From contig NZ_AFNV02000003.1 of NCBI RefSeq assembly GCF_000215955.2, positions 186,001 through 250,000 of the forward strand: a stretch of DNA of 64,000 nt, read 5' to 3'. Of the stretch, positions 53,655-63,918 are shown in pieces. Each line of letters starts with the position of its first letter. The first letter of the stretch is position 1. The translations under genes were made by a program, and so were the position numbers. A model generated the notes under the pieces. That model was not told the DNA's origin and did no database searches. It worked only from the letters and a program-made list of their open reading frames with translations. The DNA comes from Salinisphaera shabanensis E1L3A (GTDB taxonomy: Bacteria > Pseudomonadota > Gammaproteobacteria > Nevskiales > Salinisphaeraceae).

Positions 53655-54542
53655 ATGATTTTCGGGCGCCGAAAACGCATGGAACAGGCCGCCCACGGGC
53701 GCAGCCTGTTTTCGGATGCGCTGCGCCGGCTGCGCTCGAACAAGGCCGCACTGGCCTCGATCGGCGTGCTGGGGTTCATCGTCGTCGCGGCGGTGGTCGG
53801 GCCATGGCTGTCGCCGCACAACTATTTCACCCAGGACTACGGCGCGATCTGGATCGCGCCGACCCTGGCCGACGCACATTGGTTGGGCACCGACGGGCTC
53901 GGACGCGATCTGTTCGTGCGTGCGCTCGAAGGCGGACGGATATCGCTGATGATCGGTTTCGTCGCGACGTTGGTGAGTCTGATCATCGGCGTGGCCTACG
54001 GTGCCACGGCCGGCTATGCCGGCGGGCGTGTGGACGGCGTGATGATGCGCATCGTGGATATTCTCTATGCGATGCCGTTTCTGTTCTTCGTGATCCTGCT
54101 GATGGTCTTCTTCGGCCGCAATATCCTGTTGATATTCGTGGCCATCGGCGCGATCAACTGGCTGGATATGGCGCGTATCGTGCGCGGGCAGACGCTCGCA
54201 CTCAAACAGCAGCCGTTCATCGAAGCCGCGCGCATGTCCGGCGCGCCGGCGGTGTCGATCATCGCGCGCCATATCGTGCCCAACCTGCTCGGCGTGGTGG
54301 CCGTGTATATCACCCTTACCATCCCGCAGGTGATTCTGTTCGAATCGTTTTTGAGCTTTCTCGGCCTCGGTGTGGCCGAGCCAGCGACTTCCTGGGGCGC
54401 CTTGATCAAGGACGGGGCCGATGAGATGGGCCGCGCGCCATGGCTTTTGATCGTGCCGGCGGTGTTTCTGGCTGCCACGCTGTTCTGCTTCAACTTCATT
54501 GGCGATGGGTTGCGGGATGCGTTGGATCCCAAGGATCGTTGA
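53655..54542 (+). CDS. oppC: Oligopeptide ABC transporter permease OppC
   Basis: This permease of about 295 residues pairs with OppB. GRSLFSDALRRLRSNKAALA at the start, WLGTDGLGRDLFVRALEGGR, and FIEAARMSGAPAVSIIARHI with the EAA loop are family landmarks. The start is uncertain: TTG 53619, ATG 53655 and ATG 53679 are all possible, none with a clear ribosome site; 53655 is a compromise. After its stop lies a 231-base gap before oppD, unusual for an opp operon. Confidence 0.9.
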   Translation: MIFGRRKRMEQAAHGRSLFSDALRRLRSNKAALASIGVLGFIVVAAVVGPWLSPHNYFTQDYGAIWIAPTLADAHWLGTDGLGRDLFVRALEGGRISLMIGFVATLVSLIIGVAYGATAGYAGGRVDGVMMRIVDILYAMPFLFFVILLMVFFGRNILLIFVAIGAINWLDMARIVRGQTLALKQQPFIEAARMSGAPAVSIIARHIVPNLLGVVAVYITLTIPQVILFESFLSFLGLGVAEPATSWGALIKDGADEMGRAPWLLIVPAVFLAATLFCFNFIGDGLRDALDPKDR

Positions 54543-54574
54543 GTCGATCTTGTAGTCGCGGGACGGTGAGTTGG

Positions 54575-54596
54575 TCGCACTCGTACGTGAGTGCGA
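54575..54596. repeat. 8-bp perfect inverted repeat in the oppC-oppD gap
   Basis: TCGCACTC (54575-54582) and GAGTGCGA (54589-54596) with a 6-base spacer lie about 35 bases after oppC. No T tract follows. It may be a partial terminator, an operator or a degraded repeat. Confidence 0.5.
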
Positions 54597-54773
54597 AACC
54601 CCAAGCCGATACCTGGCCGCGCAGTTGATTAAGTAAACAATGAGTTTCGCCCTGCGATTTGGTCTCGAACCAAGCCGATCCAGGCAGGCCCGGCGATACC
54701 GTGCAGGCCGTGCGCAATAGCCGAGCACAAGACGCTGTCTCGTTAGCCGTTATGGTGGCTTACACTGGGGGCC

Positions 54774-55588
<815 letters not shown>

Positions 55589-55592
<4 letters not shown>

Positions 55593-57052
55593 ATCTGCCG
55601 GATTATCTGACCGATCCGCAGCTGATCGCATTTGTGAAACTTTGGGGCACGGTCTTGCTGCTGGCCGGCAGCGCGATTGCGGCCAGCGTGCATGCGCTGC
55701 TCACGCGCGAAACGCCCAGCAGCGCGTTCGGCTGGATCGGTGTGTCGATATTGTTCCCGCCGATTGGTCCATTGCTGTATTACATGTTCGGCGTCAATCG
55801 CGTACGCATACGAGCACGGCGTCTAGACCGCCAGTCGCGCCATGGTCTGGGTGCGCATCAGCCCGGTGCGAACGCCGAGCTGCGCGACTATAGCGCCATA
55901 CTCGATCGCCGCCGGCTTGGGCTCGCGGCTGCCGGCGACCGGCTCTCGGCATGGCCGGTGGTGGCGGACAACGGCGTGGACGTGCTTTATGACGGCGAGC
56001 AGGCTTACCCGCCCATGCTGGAGGCGATCGAAAAAGCACGGCGGTTTGTTTATCTCACCACCTATATTTTCGAAACCAACCGGGCGGGCAAGCGTTTTAT
56101 CGCCGCTCTGGCGCGTGCGGCCGAACGCGGTGTGGACGTGCGGGTGCTTATCGACGGGGTGGGCGAATACTATGCCTGGCCGGGGCGGCGCGCCGTGCGT
56201 TTGCTGAACAAACAGGGCGTGAAAGCCGCGCGGTTTCTGCCGCCTCGGCTGATCCCGCCATCGCTGCAGATCAATTTGCGCAATCACCGCAAGATTCTGG
56301 TCACGGACGCCGGCGTGGCGTTTACCGGGGGCATGAATATCGGCGATCGACATCTGGTGAAAACCGGTCGTGGCGTGGCCGATATGCATTTTCGTTTTGC
56401 GGGGCCGGTGGTGCGCCAGATCGAGGCGGTGTTTCTATCCGACTGGGCATTCGCTACCGGCCGTCAGACCGGCGTATCGCGCGGCGAGATCGCCCCGGCC
56501 GGCAATGCCGCATGCCGCAGTATCGAGAACGGGCCCACGCGCGATACCGAACGCCTGGCCACGCTCATTCAGACCGCGATTGCCAGCGCGCGGCGCAGTG
56601 TGTTGATCATGACGCCGTATTTTCTGCCCGGCCCGGCGTTGGTGGGGGCGTTGCAGTCGGCCGCACTGCGCGGGCTGGAGGTCAAGATTGTACTGCCGGC
56701 CAAGAACAATCTGCCGTTCGTGGCCTGGGCGTCGCGGCATGCGCTGGGCGAGTTGATGATGCGGGGCGTGGAAATCTATTACCGGCCGCCACCGTTTGCG
56801 CATACCAAGCTGCTGGTGCTCGACGACGACTATGCGCTGGTCGGCTCGCCCAATCTCGATCCGCGCAGCCTTCGCTTGAACTTCGAACTGGCGGTGGAGA
56901 TCTTCGATCCGAAAGGGGTGGACGGCCTCGCCGAACATATTCGCGACACCATCGCGGAAAGCCGGGCCTATTCGCTGGTTGATCTGCACCGGCGTCGCTT
57001 GCCTGCGCGCCTGCGCGATTCCTTCTTCTGGCTGTTTTCGTCGTATTTCTGA
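55589..57052 (+). CDS. cls: Cardiolipin synthase (phospholipase D family)
   Basis: This 487-residue enzyme has two N-terminal membrane segments ([20 protein letters not shown] and [16 protein letters not shown]) and two HKD motifs. The first is [20 protein letters not shown] and the second [19 protein letters not shown]; both have the H-x-K-x4-D pattern and so look active. It condenses two phosphatidylglycerol molecules to cardiolipin and glycerol, or a ClsC-type variant with phosphatidylethanolamine. Its ATG overlaps the OppD stop, which splits the opp ATPase genes. It ends in a perfect palindrome shared with the convergent EEP gene. Confidence 0.93.
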
Positions 57053-57068
57053 CGCGCCGGCGCGTCAG
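57049..57068. terminator. Perfect 20-bp palindrome containing both stop codons of cls and the EEP gene
   Basis: CTGACGCGCC (57049-57058) and GGCGCGTCAG (57059-57068) form an unbroken palindrome. The TGA of cls (57050-57052) and the TGA of the convergent EEP-family gene (complement of 57065-57067) sit at mirror positions inside it. It could act as a bidirectional terminator-type cruciform, but has no loop and no T tract. Confidence 0.6.
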
Positions 57069-57892
57069 GTCTCGGCGTGACTCGCGTTCAGCGCCGTGGC
57101 GAGCGTATTCGGCAGACCGATACGCATATGCACGGGCAGATGATCGGAGAGCACGGAATCGACCACCCGCGCTTCGTCAATTTCGAGGCTGGGCGAGGTG
57201 AGGATATGATCGATACCGCGCCGCGGACGCCAACTCGGGAATGTAGGTAGTGGCCGGTCGTAGACGCGTAGGCCGCTGGCCGCCAGCGCCGGGTCGGCGA
57301 TCAGGGCCGAGGCGGTGCAGTTGGTATCGCCCATGATGACCACATGCCGGTCCTGGGCCACGAGGTCGCAGATGGCGGCAAGCTGGCGTGCACGACTGCC
57401 CGCGCCGAGCGCGAGATGCGTGATCACCACGGCAAGATTGTTTTCAGGCGTACCGAATCGCGCAATGAGCGCGCCGCGGCCCGGCAGGCGGCCCGGCAGC
57501 TTGTGTTCACTCACGGCAAAGGGTGTGTAGCGGCTGATCAGCCCGAGTCCGTGCTGGGCGACGCGCCCCAGGTCGCGGTTGACCTGAACCCGCCAGTATT
57601 CGAAACCGGCGGCTTCGGCCAGATGTTCGATCTGGTTGCGATACTGGCTGCGACGGCTGCCGGCATCGATTTCCTGCAGCCCGATGATGTCGTGCCCGAC
57701 CAGCAGTTCGCCGATACGATCCAGGTTGTCGCGTACCTGCTGACTGGGCAGGACATGACGCCAGCCGCGGGTGACGTATTCACGATAGCGTTTCGTGCCG
57801 ACGCCGACCTGCATGTTGAAACTCAACAGAGACAGGCCCGGCCGGTTCTGGCTGGGGCGCGTCAGGGTGCCGGGTGCGGTGGGCGAATTCAC
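57065..57892 (-). CDS. Endonuclease/exonuclease/phosphatase (EEP) family protein
   Basis: This 275-residue protein has the EEP catalytic set: Glu in IGLQEIDAGS, Asp/Asn in IMGDTNCTA, and the terminal Asp-His in LSDHLPVHM. A histidine in VVITHLALG completes it. The family includes DNases, sphingomyelinases and lipid phosphatases. In E. coli a similar EEP gene (ybhP) adjoins clsB; here it is convergent with cls, so a role linked to cardiolipin or phospholipid turnover is an attractive inference. There is no signal peptide. Confidence 0.85.
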   Translation of the reverse strand: MNSPTAPGTLTRPSQNRPGLSLLSFNMQVGVGTKRYREYVTRGWRHVLPSQQVRDNLDRIGELLVGHDIIGLQEIDAGSRRSQYRNQIEHLAEAAGFEYWRVQVNRDLGRVAQHGLGLISRYTPFAVSEHKLPGRLPGRGALIARFGTPENNLAVVITHLALGAGSRARQLAAICDLVAQDRHVVIMGDTNCTASALIADPALAASGLRVYDRPLPTFPSWRPRRGIDHILTSPSLEIDEARVVDSVLSDHLPVHMRIGLPNTLATALNASHAET

Positions 57893-57948
57893 ATGGGCAG
57901 CGTACCATCGTTACCGGGTTTGCGATGCGTTACGAAGGCGGCTTGTTA

Positions 57949-58959
57949 ATGAGCGAAGCGCTGCTGCGGGTAGGCGATCTCAAGGTGCATTTTCCGCTGG
58001 CCGGCGGCTGGTTTGGCGGCGCGGCCGGGGTGCTCAAGGCCGTGGATGGCGTGAGCCTCGATCTGGCCCCCGGGCGCACGCTCGGGCTGGTGGGCGAATC
58101 CGGCTGTGGCAAGTCGACACTGGCCCGCGCGCTGACCGGCATGGTGCCTGTCACATCCGGCCAGATCGAATTCGAAGGCCAGCCGGTACGTCATGACCGG
58201 TCTGCGAGCTGGCAGGCACTGCGCCGCGATGTGCAGATGATTTTCCAGGACCCGCTGGCGAGTCTCGACCCGCGCATGACCGTTGGCCAGATCGTGGCCG
58301 AGCCCTTGCGCCATCTGCGCCCCGATCTGAATCGTGCCGAGCGTGCGCGTCGTGTGGCGGCGATGATCGAACGGGTCGGGCTATCGCAGGCCCAGATCAA
58401 CCGATATCCGCACGAATTCTCCGGCGGGCAGTGCCAACGCATCGGGATCGCCCGTGCGCTGGTGGTCGAGCCGAAAGTGCTCATCTGCGACGAGCCGGTG
58501 TCGGCGCTGGATGTCTCGATTCAGGCGAAAATCGTCGAATTGCTGCAGCAACTCCAGGCCGAGTTCGGTATCGCCATCCTGTTCATTGCCCACGATCTGG
58601 CCGTGGTACGCCAGATCAGCGACGAGGTGATGGTGATGTATCTCGGTCGGGTGATGGAGCGCGCGTCTTCGGATGTGCTGTTCGATACGCCGGCTCACCC
58701 CTATACGCGCGCGCTGTTATCGGCCGTACCACGGCCGGATCCGACCATCGAGCGCACGCGCCGGCGTATCGCCTTGCCCGGCGAACTGCCGTCGCCCGCC
58801 GATCCGCCCTCAGGCTGCGTGTTTCGTACCCGTTGCCCGTGGGCGCAGGCGGATTGTGCCGCGCAGACCCCGGCGCTGCGCGCATTCGGCGAGAGCACCC
58901 GCGTCGCCTGTCTGCATGCCGAAACCGTGGTGGACGAACGGGTTGCGGTGGCCGGCTGA
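57949..58959 (+). CDS. oppF: Oligopeptide ABC transporter ATPase OppF
   Basis: This 336-residue ATPase has Walker A GESGCGKST, ABC signature FSGGQCQRI, Walker B PKVLICDEPVSALDVS and LFIAHDLAVV. The C-terminal OligoHPY domain is complete with Cys residues in GCVFRTRCPWAQADC and RVACLHAE. ATG 57949 was preferred; ATG 57925 is an alternative. It is separated from oppD by cls and the convergent EEP gene. The next gene begins 3 bases after its stop. Confidence 0.9.
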   Translation: MSEALLRVGDLKVHFPLAGGWFGGAAGVLKAVDGVSLDLAPGRTLGLVGESGCGKSTLARALTGMVPVTSGQIEFEGQPVRHDRSASWQALRRDVQMIFQDPLASLDPRMTVGQIVAEPLRHLRPDLNRAERARRVAAMIERVGLSQAQINRYPHEFSGGQCQRIGIARALVVEPKVLICDEPVSALDVSIQAKIVELLQQLQAEFGIAILFIAHDLAVVRQISDEVMVMYLGRVMERASSDVLFDTPAHPYTRALLSAVPRPDPTIERTRRRIALPGELPSPADPPSGCVFRTRCPWAQADCAAQTPALRAFGESTRVACLHAETVVDERVAVAG

Positions 58960-58962
58960 AAG

Positions 58963-60195
58963 ATGACCTACGAGCGCCTGTTCAACCGCCTTGGCGTGCT
59001 GGCCCTGTTTGTGGCTCTCGTCGTTGTGGCAGGCGTTGCCGGCTGGCATACGTTGCTCAATACCTATGCTGGCGCATGGGTTCATCAGCCGGAAGATGCC
59101 GACTGGCTGCTGCCGGATACGGCCCGACAGTTGATCGCCGATAGCCTCGTCGATATCGACGGGTCGGTGGTCGATCACCGAATCGTCTTGTTGCCGGGCA
59201 ATCGAATTGGTCGTGGTCCAGCGGGCGCGGCGGCACAGCCGGCCGTTGAAGTGACGACCCCTACCACGCCGCGGGCCTGGCTCGACTGGCAGTTTCTGCG
59301 TCATGCCGCCGGCGTGACTGATGAACTACAGGCTTTCGATATCCATGCATCGCGGCTGCTGCGCCAGATCGGCGCTGTGCCGGCAGATTATCGCGGGTAT
59401 GTGTTCGCCCAGGATGCGGTCTATAGGCCCGGCGGTGAACTGGATGAGAAGGCCACCGCCGGGTTCGTTGCCAACGCTGATGTGGTGGCGCTCGCCGAGC
59501 GTAGCGATGGTCAGCTGCTGCCAGTGATTTCGGTACACCCGGCGCGTGCCGATGCCGCTTCTGCGCTCGCGCGCTGGGCGGATGCGGGCATACGCGATGT
59601 AGCGTGGTGGCCGGTTGCGCAGCAGATCGACCTCATGGGCACACCGGCAAGAGCGGCTTATACGGTGATGGCCACGCAGAATATGCGCCTGCATACGCGC
59701 GTCGGCCGTTGGCGCGACAGTCGCGGGCGTGCGGGTGTGATCGATCCTGCCGCGTTGCGTGCGGCTCTCGAGGCCGGCATGCAGGTGACGGTATCGATCG
59801 GTGATGTTTCGAACGACCCCGATGTGGATGTCATGCAGGCGCTGTTCGCGCTACTGCGTGTACCAGCCTATCGCGATCGCCTGAGTATCGCCCTCGATGG
59901 CGTGCTTTCCGGCGAGCGTGCCGAAACCGTACTCACGCCGCTGCTCCAGCACCCGCAGTTTTTCGAACGCTTGCGTTACGCCAGTGGCTATCCGCATTCG
60001 GCGGTTGCCAGGGCGATCGACCTCGACCGGCTTGCCAACTCAGACTTTATCGACCCGGCCGTCATAGAGCCCTTGCGCGCCTTGTATGACGTCAATCCGT
60101 TGCTTTTCGTGTTCGTAACCATGCGCCAGATTCATTTGCCGACCACCGGCCTGACGCTGCCGGCGCCCGTATTCGAGCGCCGGTCACGGTCATGA
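58963..60195 (+). CDS. Uncharacterised membrane-anchored protein at the end of the opp locus
   Basis: I do not recognise a definite family. The 410-residue protein has one N-terminal hydrophobic segment (LGVLALFVALVVVAGVAGWH, about 10-29) and a large periplasmic part. That part has alternating hydrophobic strands (ADVVALAERSDGQLLPVISV, DAGIRDVAWWP, PVIS-VHPARADA) suggestive of a TIM-barrel, perhaps amidohydrolase-like, but the metal-binding histidine pairs are not all evident (DIHAS and VHPARA are candidates). It starts 3 bases after oppF and is very likely cotranslated. It could process or sense imported peptides; this is speculation. Confidence 0.65.
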   Translation: MTYERLFNRLGVLALFVALVVVAGVAGWHTLLNTYAGAWVHQPEDADWLLPDTARQLIADSLVDIDGSVVDHRIVLLPGNRIGRGPAGAAAQPAVEVTTPTTPRAWLDWQFLRHAAGVTDELQAFDIHASRLLRQIGAVPADYRGYVFAQDAVYRPGGELDEKATAGFVANADVVALAERSDGQLLPVISVHPARADAASALARWADAGIRDVAWWPVAQQIDLMGTPARAAYTVMATQNMRLHTRVGRWRDSRGRAGVIDPAALRAALEAGMQVTVSIGDVSNDPDVDVMQALFALLRVPAYRDRLSIALDGVLSGERAETVLTPLLQHPQFFERLRYASGYPHSAVARAIDLDRLANSDFIDPAVIEPLRALYDVNPLLFVFVTMRQIHLPTTGLTLPAPVFERRSRS

Positions 60196-60549
60196 CGCCT
60201 TAACAGGCGCGCGCAGGCTGATGGCATTCAAGCCGCCACCGGCGATTTCGCCGGAAGTCGCGCGTTCAGTAACGACGAACAGCATCAATGGTTGGCGGTC
60301 CGGGTGCCGCAGTCGCAGTCGCTATGGAAGCGGGTCGGTCAGCAGGTGCTGTTCGGGCAGCTCAAGCCTGTGGGCGCGGCCAATGTGACCCATGTCATCA
60401 ATCCAGGCGGTGAGGGCGGCGTATTCTTCAATACTGATCAGCGTGGCTTCGACGGGCGTGCCGCTGAAAGAAAAGATCGTTTTTCATAGTCTGGTCATGT
60501 CCAGGGACTAGCCTTCGAAAACGCACTGTTGCGTTTTGGGGGACATCAC
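60196..60549. other. 354-base intergenic region with short open frames on both strands
   Basis: No recognisable gene. The plus strand stays open for about 95 codons without a good start (60203-60489). The minus strand has two protein-like fragments in different frames, one with EEYAALTAWIDDMGHIG and one ending SGEIAGGGLNAISLRAP. Either is a possible gene relic. The last 20 bases contain a GGGGGA ribosome site for the PhoX-like gene. Confidence 0.5.
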
Positions 60550-61992
60550 ATGGTCAAACGGTATACGCCCCGTGCCCACGACCCGGCACGCCGGCGGCTA
60601 TTATTGCAAAGTCTAAGCGGCGCCGGATTGCTGGTCACAGGTAGCTTGCTCAATGGTTGTAGTGACGGAAACTCGTCGGTTTCCTTGGACTCGGGGCAGG
60701 GCTCGGCTGGCGGCGGTACCGTGCGCCCGGGCATGCCGGACGGCGGCGATGCCGCGGGCTCGCCGATCAGTCGCCTTGGCGAGCTCGGCGAGGCCGATGA
60801 AAACGGTGTGCGTTTGCCCCAGGGCTTCGCTTCCCGAATTATCGCCACGGCCGGACAGCGACCCTACGCCGGTTCGCCGTATCTCTGGCATACCTATCCA
60901 GACGGTGGTGCGACCTTCCGCATGGACGATGGCGGTTGGGTGTATGTCTCCAACAGCGAGTTCGCGCCTGGCGGCGTCGGTGCGCTGCGCTTCGATGCCG
61001 ACGGCGAGATCGTTGATGCCTATCAGATTCAGGCGGGTACGATTCTCAATTGCGCAGGCGGCCCCACGCCGTGGGGCACGTGGCTGACCTGCGAGGAATA
61101 TGAGGCGGGCAGTGTCTACGAATGCGACCCGCGCGGGGCGAGCGCGACTGATCCGCTGTCCAACAAGAGGCCGGCGCTGGGAACCTTCAACCACGAAGCC
61201 GCGACGGTCGACCCCGACAACGGTATCGTCTATATGACCGAGGACGATCCACAGGGCGGTTTCTATCGGTTCGTCTGCGATGCTTATCCGTCGCTGGATT
61301 CGGGCACGCTACAGATCGCCGAACTCGTCGGCGATGACCCCATGACCCGCCGTCAGATCATCTGGCACGATGTGCCGCAGCCCAATCCGCCCACCGCCCT
61401 GCTCACCGAAATCGAAAACCTGGGCGGTGAGCTTGGCGAGTTGCCGCTGGTCGGCGGTCTGATCGATGCCGTGCTCGATACCGCGTTTACGATCATTCCA
61501 GGCAATACGCCGACTCGCCAGCAGGTCGAGCAGTCGAGCGCTTTCGACGGCGGCGAGGGCATCTGGTATCACGACGGAATCGTGTTCTTTACTACCAAGG
61601 GCGACAACCGCGTATGGGCCTATGATACGGCCGACGCCTTTGTCGAAATCATCTACGACGACGACCTGTTCGAGGATCCGGTACTCACCGGGGTCGACAA
61701 CGTCACTATTTCGCCCCTGGGCGATATTCTAGTGGCCGAAGACGGCGGCGATATGCAGATCGTCGCCATTACCGCCGACCGCAATATTCTGCCGCTGGTC
61801 CAAGTGGTCAACCAGCCGGATTCCGAGATTACCGGACCGGCCTTCTCGCCCGATGGCAGATGTCTGTATTTTTCCAGTCAGCGTGGTCGCCGCAGTGTAG
61901 ACGGCGCCGATAGCGATGGCGGTTTCGGCATCACCTACGAAATACGCGGTGTTAACGGCCAGCGCTTCTTCAATCCGCGGGCCTCGACATGA
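60550..61992 (+). CDS. PhoX-like phosphatase (DUF839), Tat-exported lipoprotein
   Basis: This 480-residue protein has a twin-arginine-type leader (ARRRLLLQSLSGAGLL) and a lipobox LLNGC with Cys37, then a Ser/Gly/Asp-rich tether. The body matches the DUF839/PhoX family: LPQGFASRIIATAGQRPY, NCAGGPTPWGTWLTCEE, GTFNHEAATVD and MTEDDPQGGFYRFV. PhoX proteins are calcium/iron alkaline phosphatases. GGGGGA sits just upstream of ATG 60550. Its stop overlaps the next phosphatase gene as ATGA. The exact substrate is not provable here. Confidence 0.85.
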   Translation: MVKRYTPRAHDPARRRLLLQSLSGAGLLVTGSLLNGCSDGNSSVSLDSGQGSAGGGTVRPGMPDGGDAAGSPISRLGELGEADENGVRLPQGFASRIIATAGQRPYAGSPYLWHTYPDGGATFRMDDGGWVYVSNSEFAPGGVGALRFDADGEIVDAYQIQAGTILNCAGGPTPWGTWLTCEEYEAGSVYECDPRGASATDPLSNKRPALGTFNHEAATVDPDNGIVYMTEDDPQGGFYRFVCDAYPSLDSGTLQIAELVGDDPMTRRQIIWHDVPQPNPPTALLTEIENLGGELGELPLVGGLIDAVLDTAFTIIPGNTPTRQQVEQSSAFDGGEGIWYHDGIVFFTTKGDNRVWAYDTADAFVEIIYDDDLFEDPVLTGVDNVTISPLGDILVAEDGGDMQIVAITADRNILPLVQVVNQPDSEITGPAFSPDGRCLYFSSQRGRRSVDGADSDGGFGITYEIRGVNGQRFFNPRAST

Positions 61993-63833
61993 GTCCGCCG
62001 CGCGACCCTGTACGGCATTCGGCATCGCGCCGTGGTTTTCTGCGGCGGGCAGGGCTTGCAGGTTCCAGCCTGGCTATCACTCCGTGGCTGGCGGCTTGCG
62101 ATGACGAAGACAGGGTCGACCTGCGCAGCGGGCGCGATAATGGCGACGGCACGAGCGATGGGGGCACGGCCAACCCCGGCCTGCCGGCTATCAGCACGGC
62201 GAGGGTTCGGTTCGAGCACGGTGTGGCCAGCGGCGACCCGCTGCCCGAGGCGGTCGTACTCTGGACCCGAATAACGCCGCAAAACAAAACCGACGACCTG
62301 CCGATCGGCGGGCGTTATACGGTGGCGCGCGACCGTGAATTTTCCGATATCGTCTTCGAAGACGATTTTCTCACCGATGCGAGTCGAGATTATACGGTCA
62401 AGATCGATCGTACCGGACTGCTGCCGGGCACGACCTATTTCTATCGCTTTGTAGCCAACGGGATGGCGTCGCCGGTCGGGCGTACGCGCACCGCGCCGAT
62501 GGGGCCGGTCGATCGTGTACGTATCGCGTTCACCTCCTGCTCACAGTACGCGGACGGCTATTTCAACGTCTACGCCGCTATCGCTCGGCGTGACGATCTC
62601 GATTTCGTGATGCACCTGGGTGACTACATCTACGAGTATGGTGACGCCCAGTATGGCGATGATGCGGTGCCCGGGCGCTCGCCCGAACCGCCGGTCGAGA
62701 TCGTGACCCTGGCCGACTATCGAACCCGGCATGCCCACTACAAGACCGATCCCGACCTGCAAGCAGTACACGCCGCACATCCGATGATCGTGGTCTGGGA
62801 CGATCACGAATCGACCAACGACAGCTGGAAGAACGGCGCCGATAATCACCAGCCGGACACCGAGGGCGCCTGGTCCGCGCGCAAGGCGAATTCGATCAAG
62901 GCTTACTACGAGTGGCTGCCGATCCGCGCCGTCGAGCCCGATCGGCCGGAACGAATCTATCGGCGTTTCGCGTGGGGCCAGCTGGTCGATCTGATTATGC
63001 TGGACACGCGCCTGGTCGGGCGCGATCAACAGGCGTCGAACCCGCTCGACAGTTCAACGATCTACGACGAGCGCCGTACGCTGCTGGGCTTCGAACAGGA
63101 GGCCTGGCTCACCACCGAACTCACCCGATCGGTCGCGCAGTGGAAACTGCTCGGCCAGCAGATCATGTTCATGCCGCTACGGCTGGGTCTGCCCAATCTG
63201 ATCGATCTCGAGCTGCTTCCCGTGCTCGACGACAAGCTTTCTCTGCTGACCGATGGCGGGATCGCGGTCAATGTGGATCAGTGGGACGGTTACCCGGCCG
63301 CCCGCCGTCGGGTGATCGACCAGATTCGTATCCAGGGCTTAGACAATGTCGTGGTGCTGTCGGGAGATATCCATACCTCCTGGGCGCAGGACGTCAGCGA
63401 GGATCCGAACAACCCGCTGGTTTACAACGCGATCACCGGTGAAGGTTCGCGGGCGGTAGAGTTCGTGTCGCCCTCGGTCACCTCGTCCGGGCTACCGGAA
63501 CTACAGCCGATCCGCAATACGCTGCGGGGACTCAATCCGCATATGAAATACGTGGATCTGGCCCACCATGGCTATGTGTTGCTCGATATCACCGCCGAAC
63601 GGTTGCAGGGCGAATTCTGGTATGTAAATACCATTCTCGAACGCGACGCCAGCGAGCGCTTCGCCACGTCGTTCGTAACCGCCAGCGGGGAGAATCGATT
63701 GCGAGAACAGCGCACCGCCAGTACCGGAGAAACCGCGACGGCGGGCCTGGCGCAGAGCATCGGCAGCGCACCGGCCCGGAATCGACGCCGCGACACCGAT
63801 CTCGACGTCATCGAACCTTCGCCGGTGTCCTGA
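61989..63833 (+). CDS. phoD: Alkaline phosphatase D (PhoD), Tat-exported lipoprotein
   Basis: This 614-residue phosphodiesterase/phosphatase has a Tat signal (SRRGFLRRAG, 13-22) and a lipobox WLAAC with Cys37 followed by acidic DDED. The PhoD domain shows GVASGDPLPEAVVLWTRITP, CSQYADGYFNVYAAIA, LHLGDYIYEYG-type (MHLGDYIYEYGDAQ), VWDDHES and SGDIHTSWAQD, which bind calcium and iron. It releases phosphate from extracellular mono- and diesters. It overlaps the PhoX-like gene by ATGA. A bidirectional terminator follows. Confidence 0.93.
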   Translation: MSPPRDPVRHSASRRGFLRRAGLAGSSLAITPWLAACDDEDRVDLRSGRDNGDGTSDGGTANPGLPAISTARVRFEHGVASGDPLPEAVVLWTRITPQNKTDDLPIGGRYTVARDREFSDIVFEDDFLTDASRDYTVKIDRTGLLPGTTYFYRFVANGMASPVGRTRTAPMGPVDRVRIAFTSCSQYADGYFNVYAAIARRDDLDFVMHLGDYIYEYGDAQYGDDAVPGRSPEPPVEIVTLADYRTRHAHYKTDPDLQAVHAAHPMIVVWDDHESTNDSWKNGADNHQPDTEGAWSARKANSIKAYYEWLPIRAVEPDRPERIYRRFAWGQLVDLIMLDTRLVGRDQQASNPLDSSTIYDERRTLLGFEQEAWLTTELTRSVAQWKLLGQQIMFMPLRLGLPNLIDLELLPVLDDKLSLLTDGGIAVNVDQWDGYPAARRRVIDQIRIQGLDNVVVLSGDIHTSWAQDVSEDPNNPLVYNAITGEGSRAVEFVSPSVTSSGLPELQPIRNTLRGLNPHMKYVDLAHHGYVLLDITAERLQGEFWYVNTILERDASERFATSFVTASGENRLREQRTASTGETATAGLAQSIGSAPARNRRRDTDLDVIEPSPVS

Positions 63834-63867
63834 TCGGTGTCAGTTGGCCACGAACAAGACGCGGATA

Positions 63868-63896
63868 AAAAAAGCCGCCCGTAGTGGCGGCTTTTT
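63868..63896. terminator. Bidirectional intrinsic terminator
   Basis: AAAGCCGCC (63871-63879) pairs with GGCGGCTTT (63886-63894) around a 6-base loop, with T residues on the plus side (to 63896) and A residues on the other. It separates the convergent phoD and RNA-binding-protein genes. Confidence 0.9.
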
Positions 63897-63918
63897 CTCT
63901 AATCGTTCAAGCCGTAGC

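Noticed and set aside
60292-60489. A 65-codon plus-strand frame
   Set aside because: No ribosome site, no recognisable domain, and the opposite strand is equally open; treated as intergenic or a relic.
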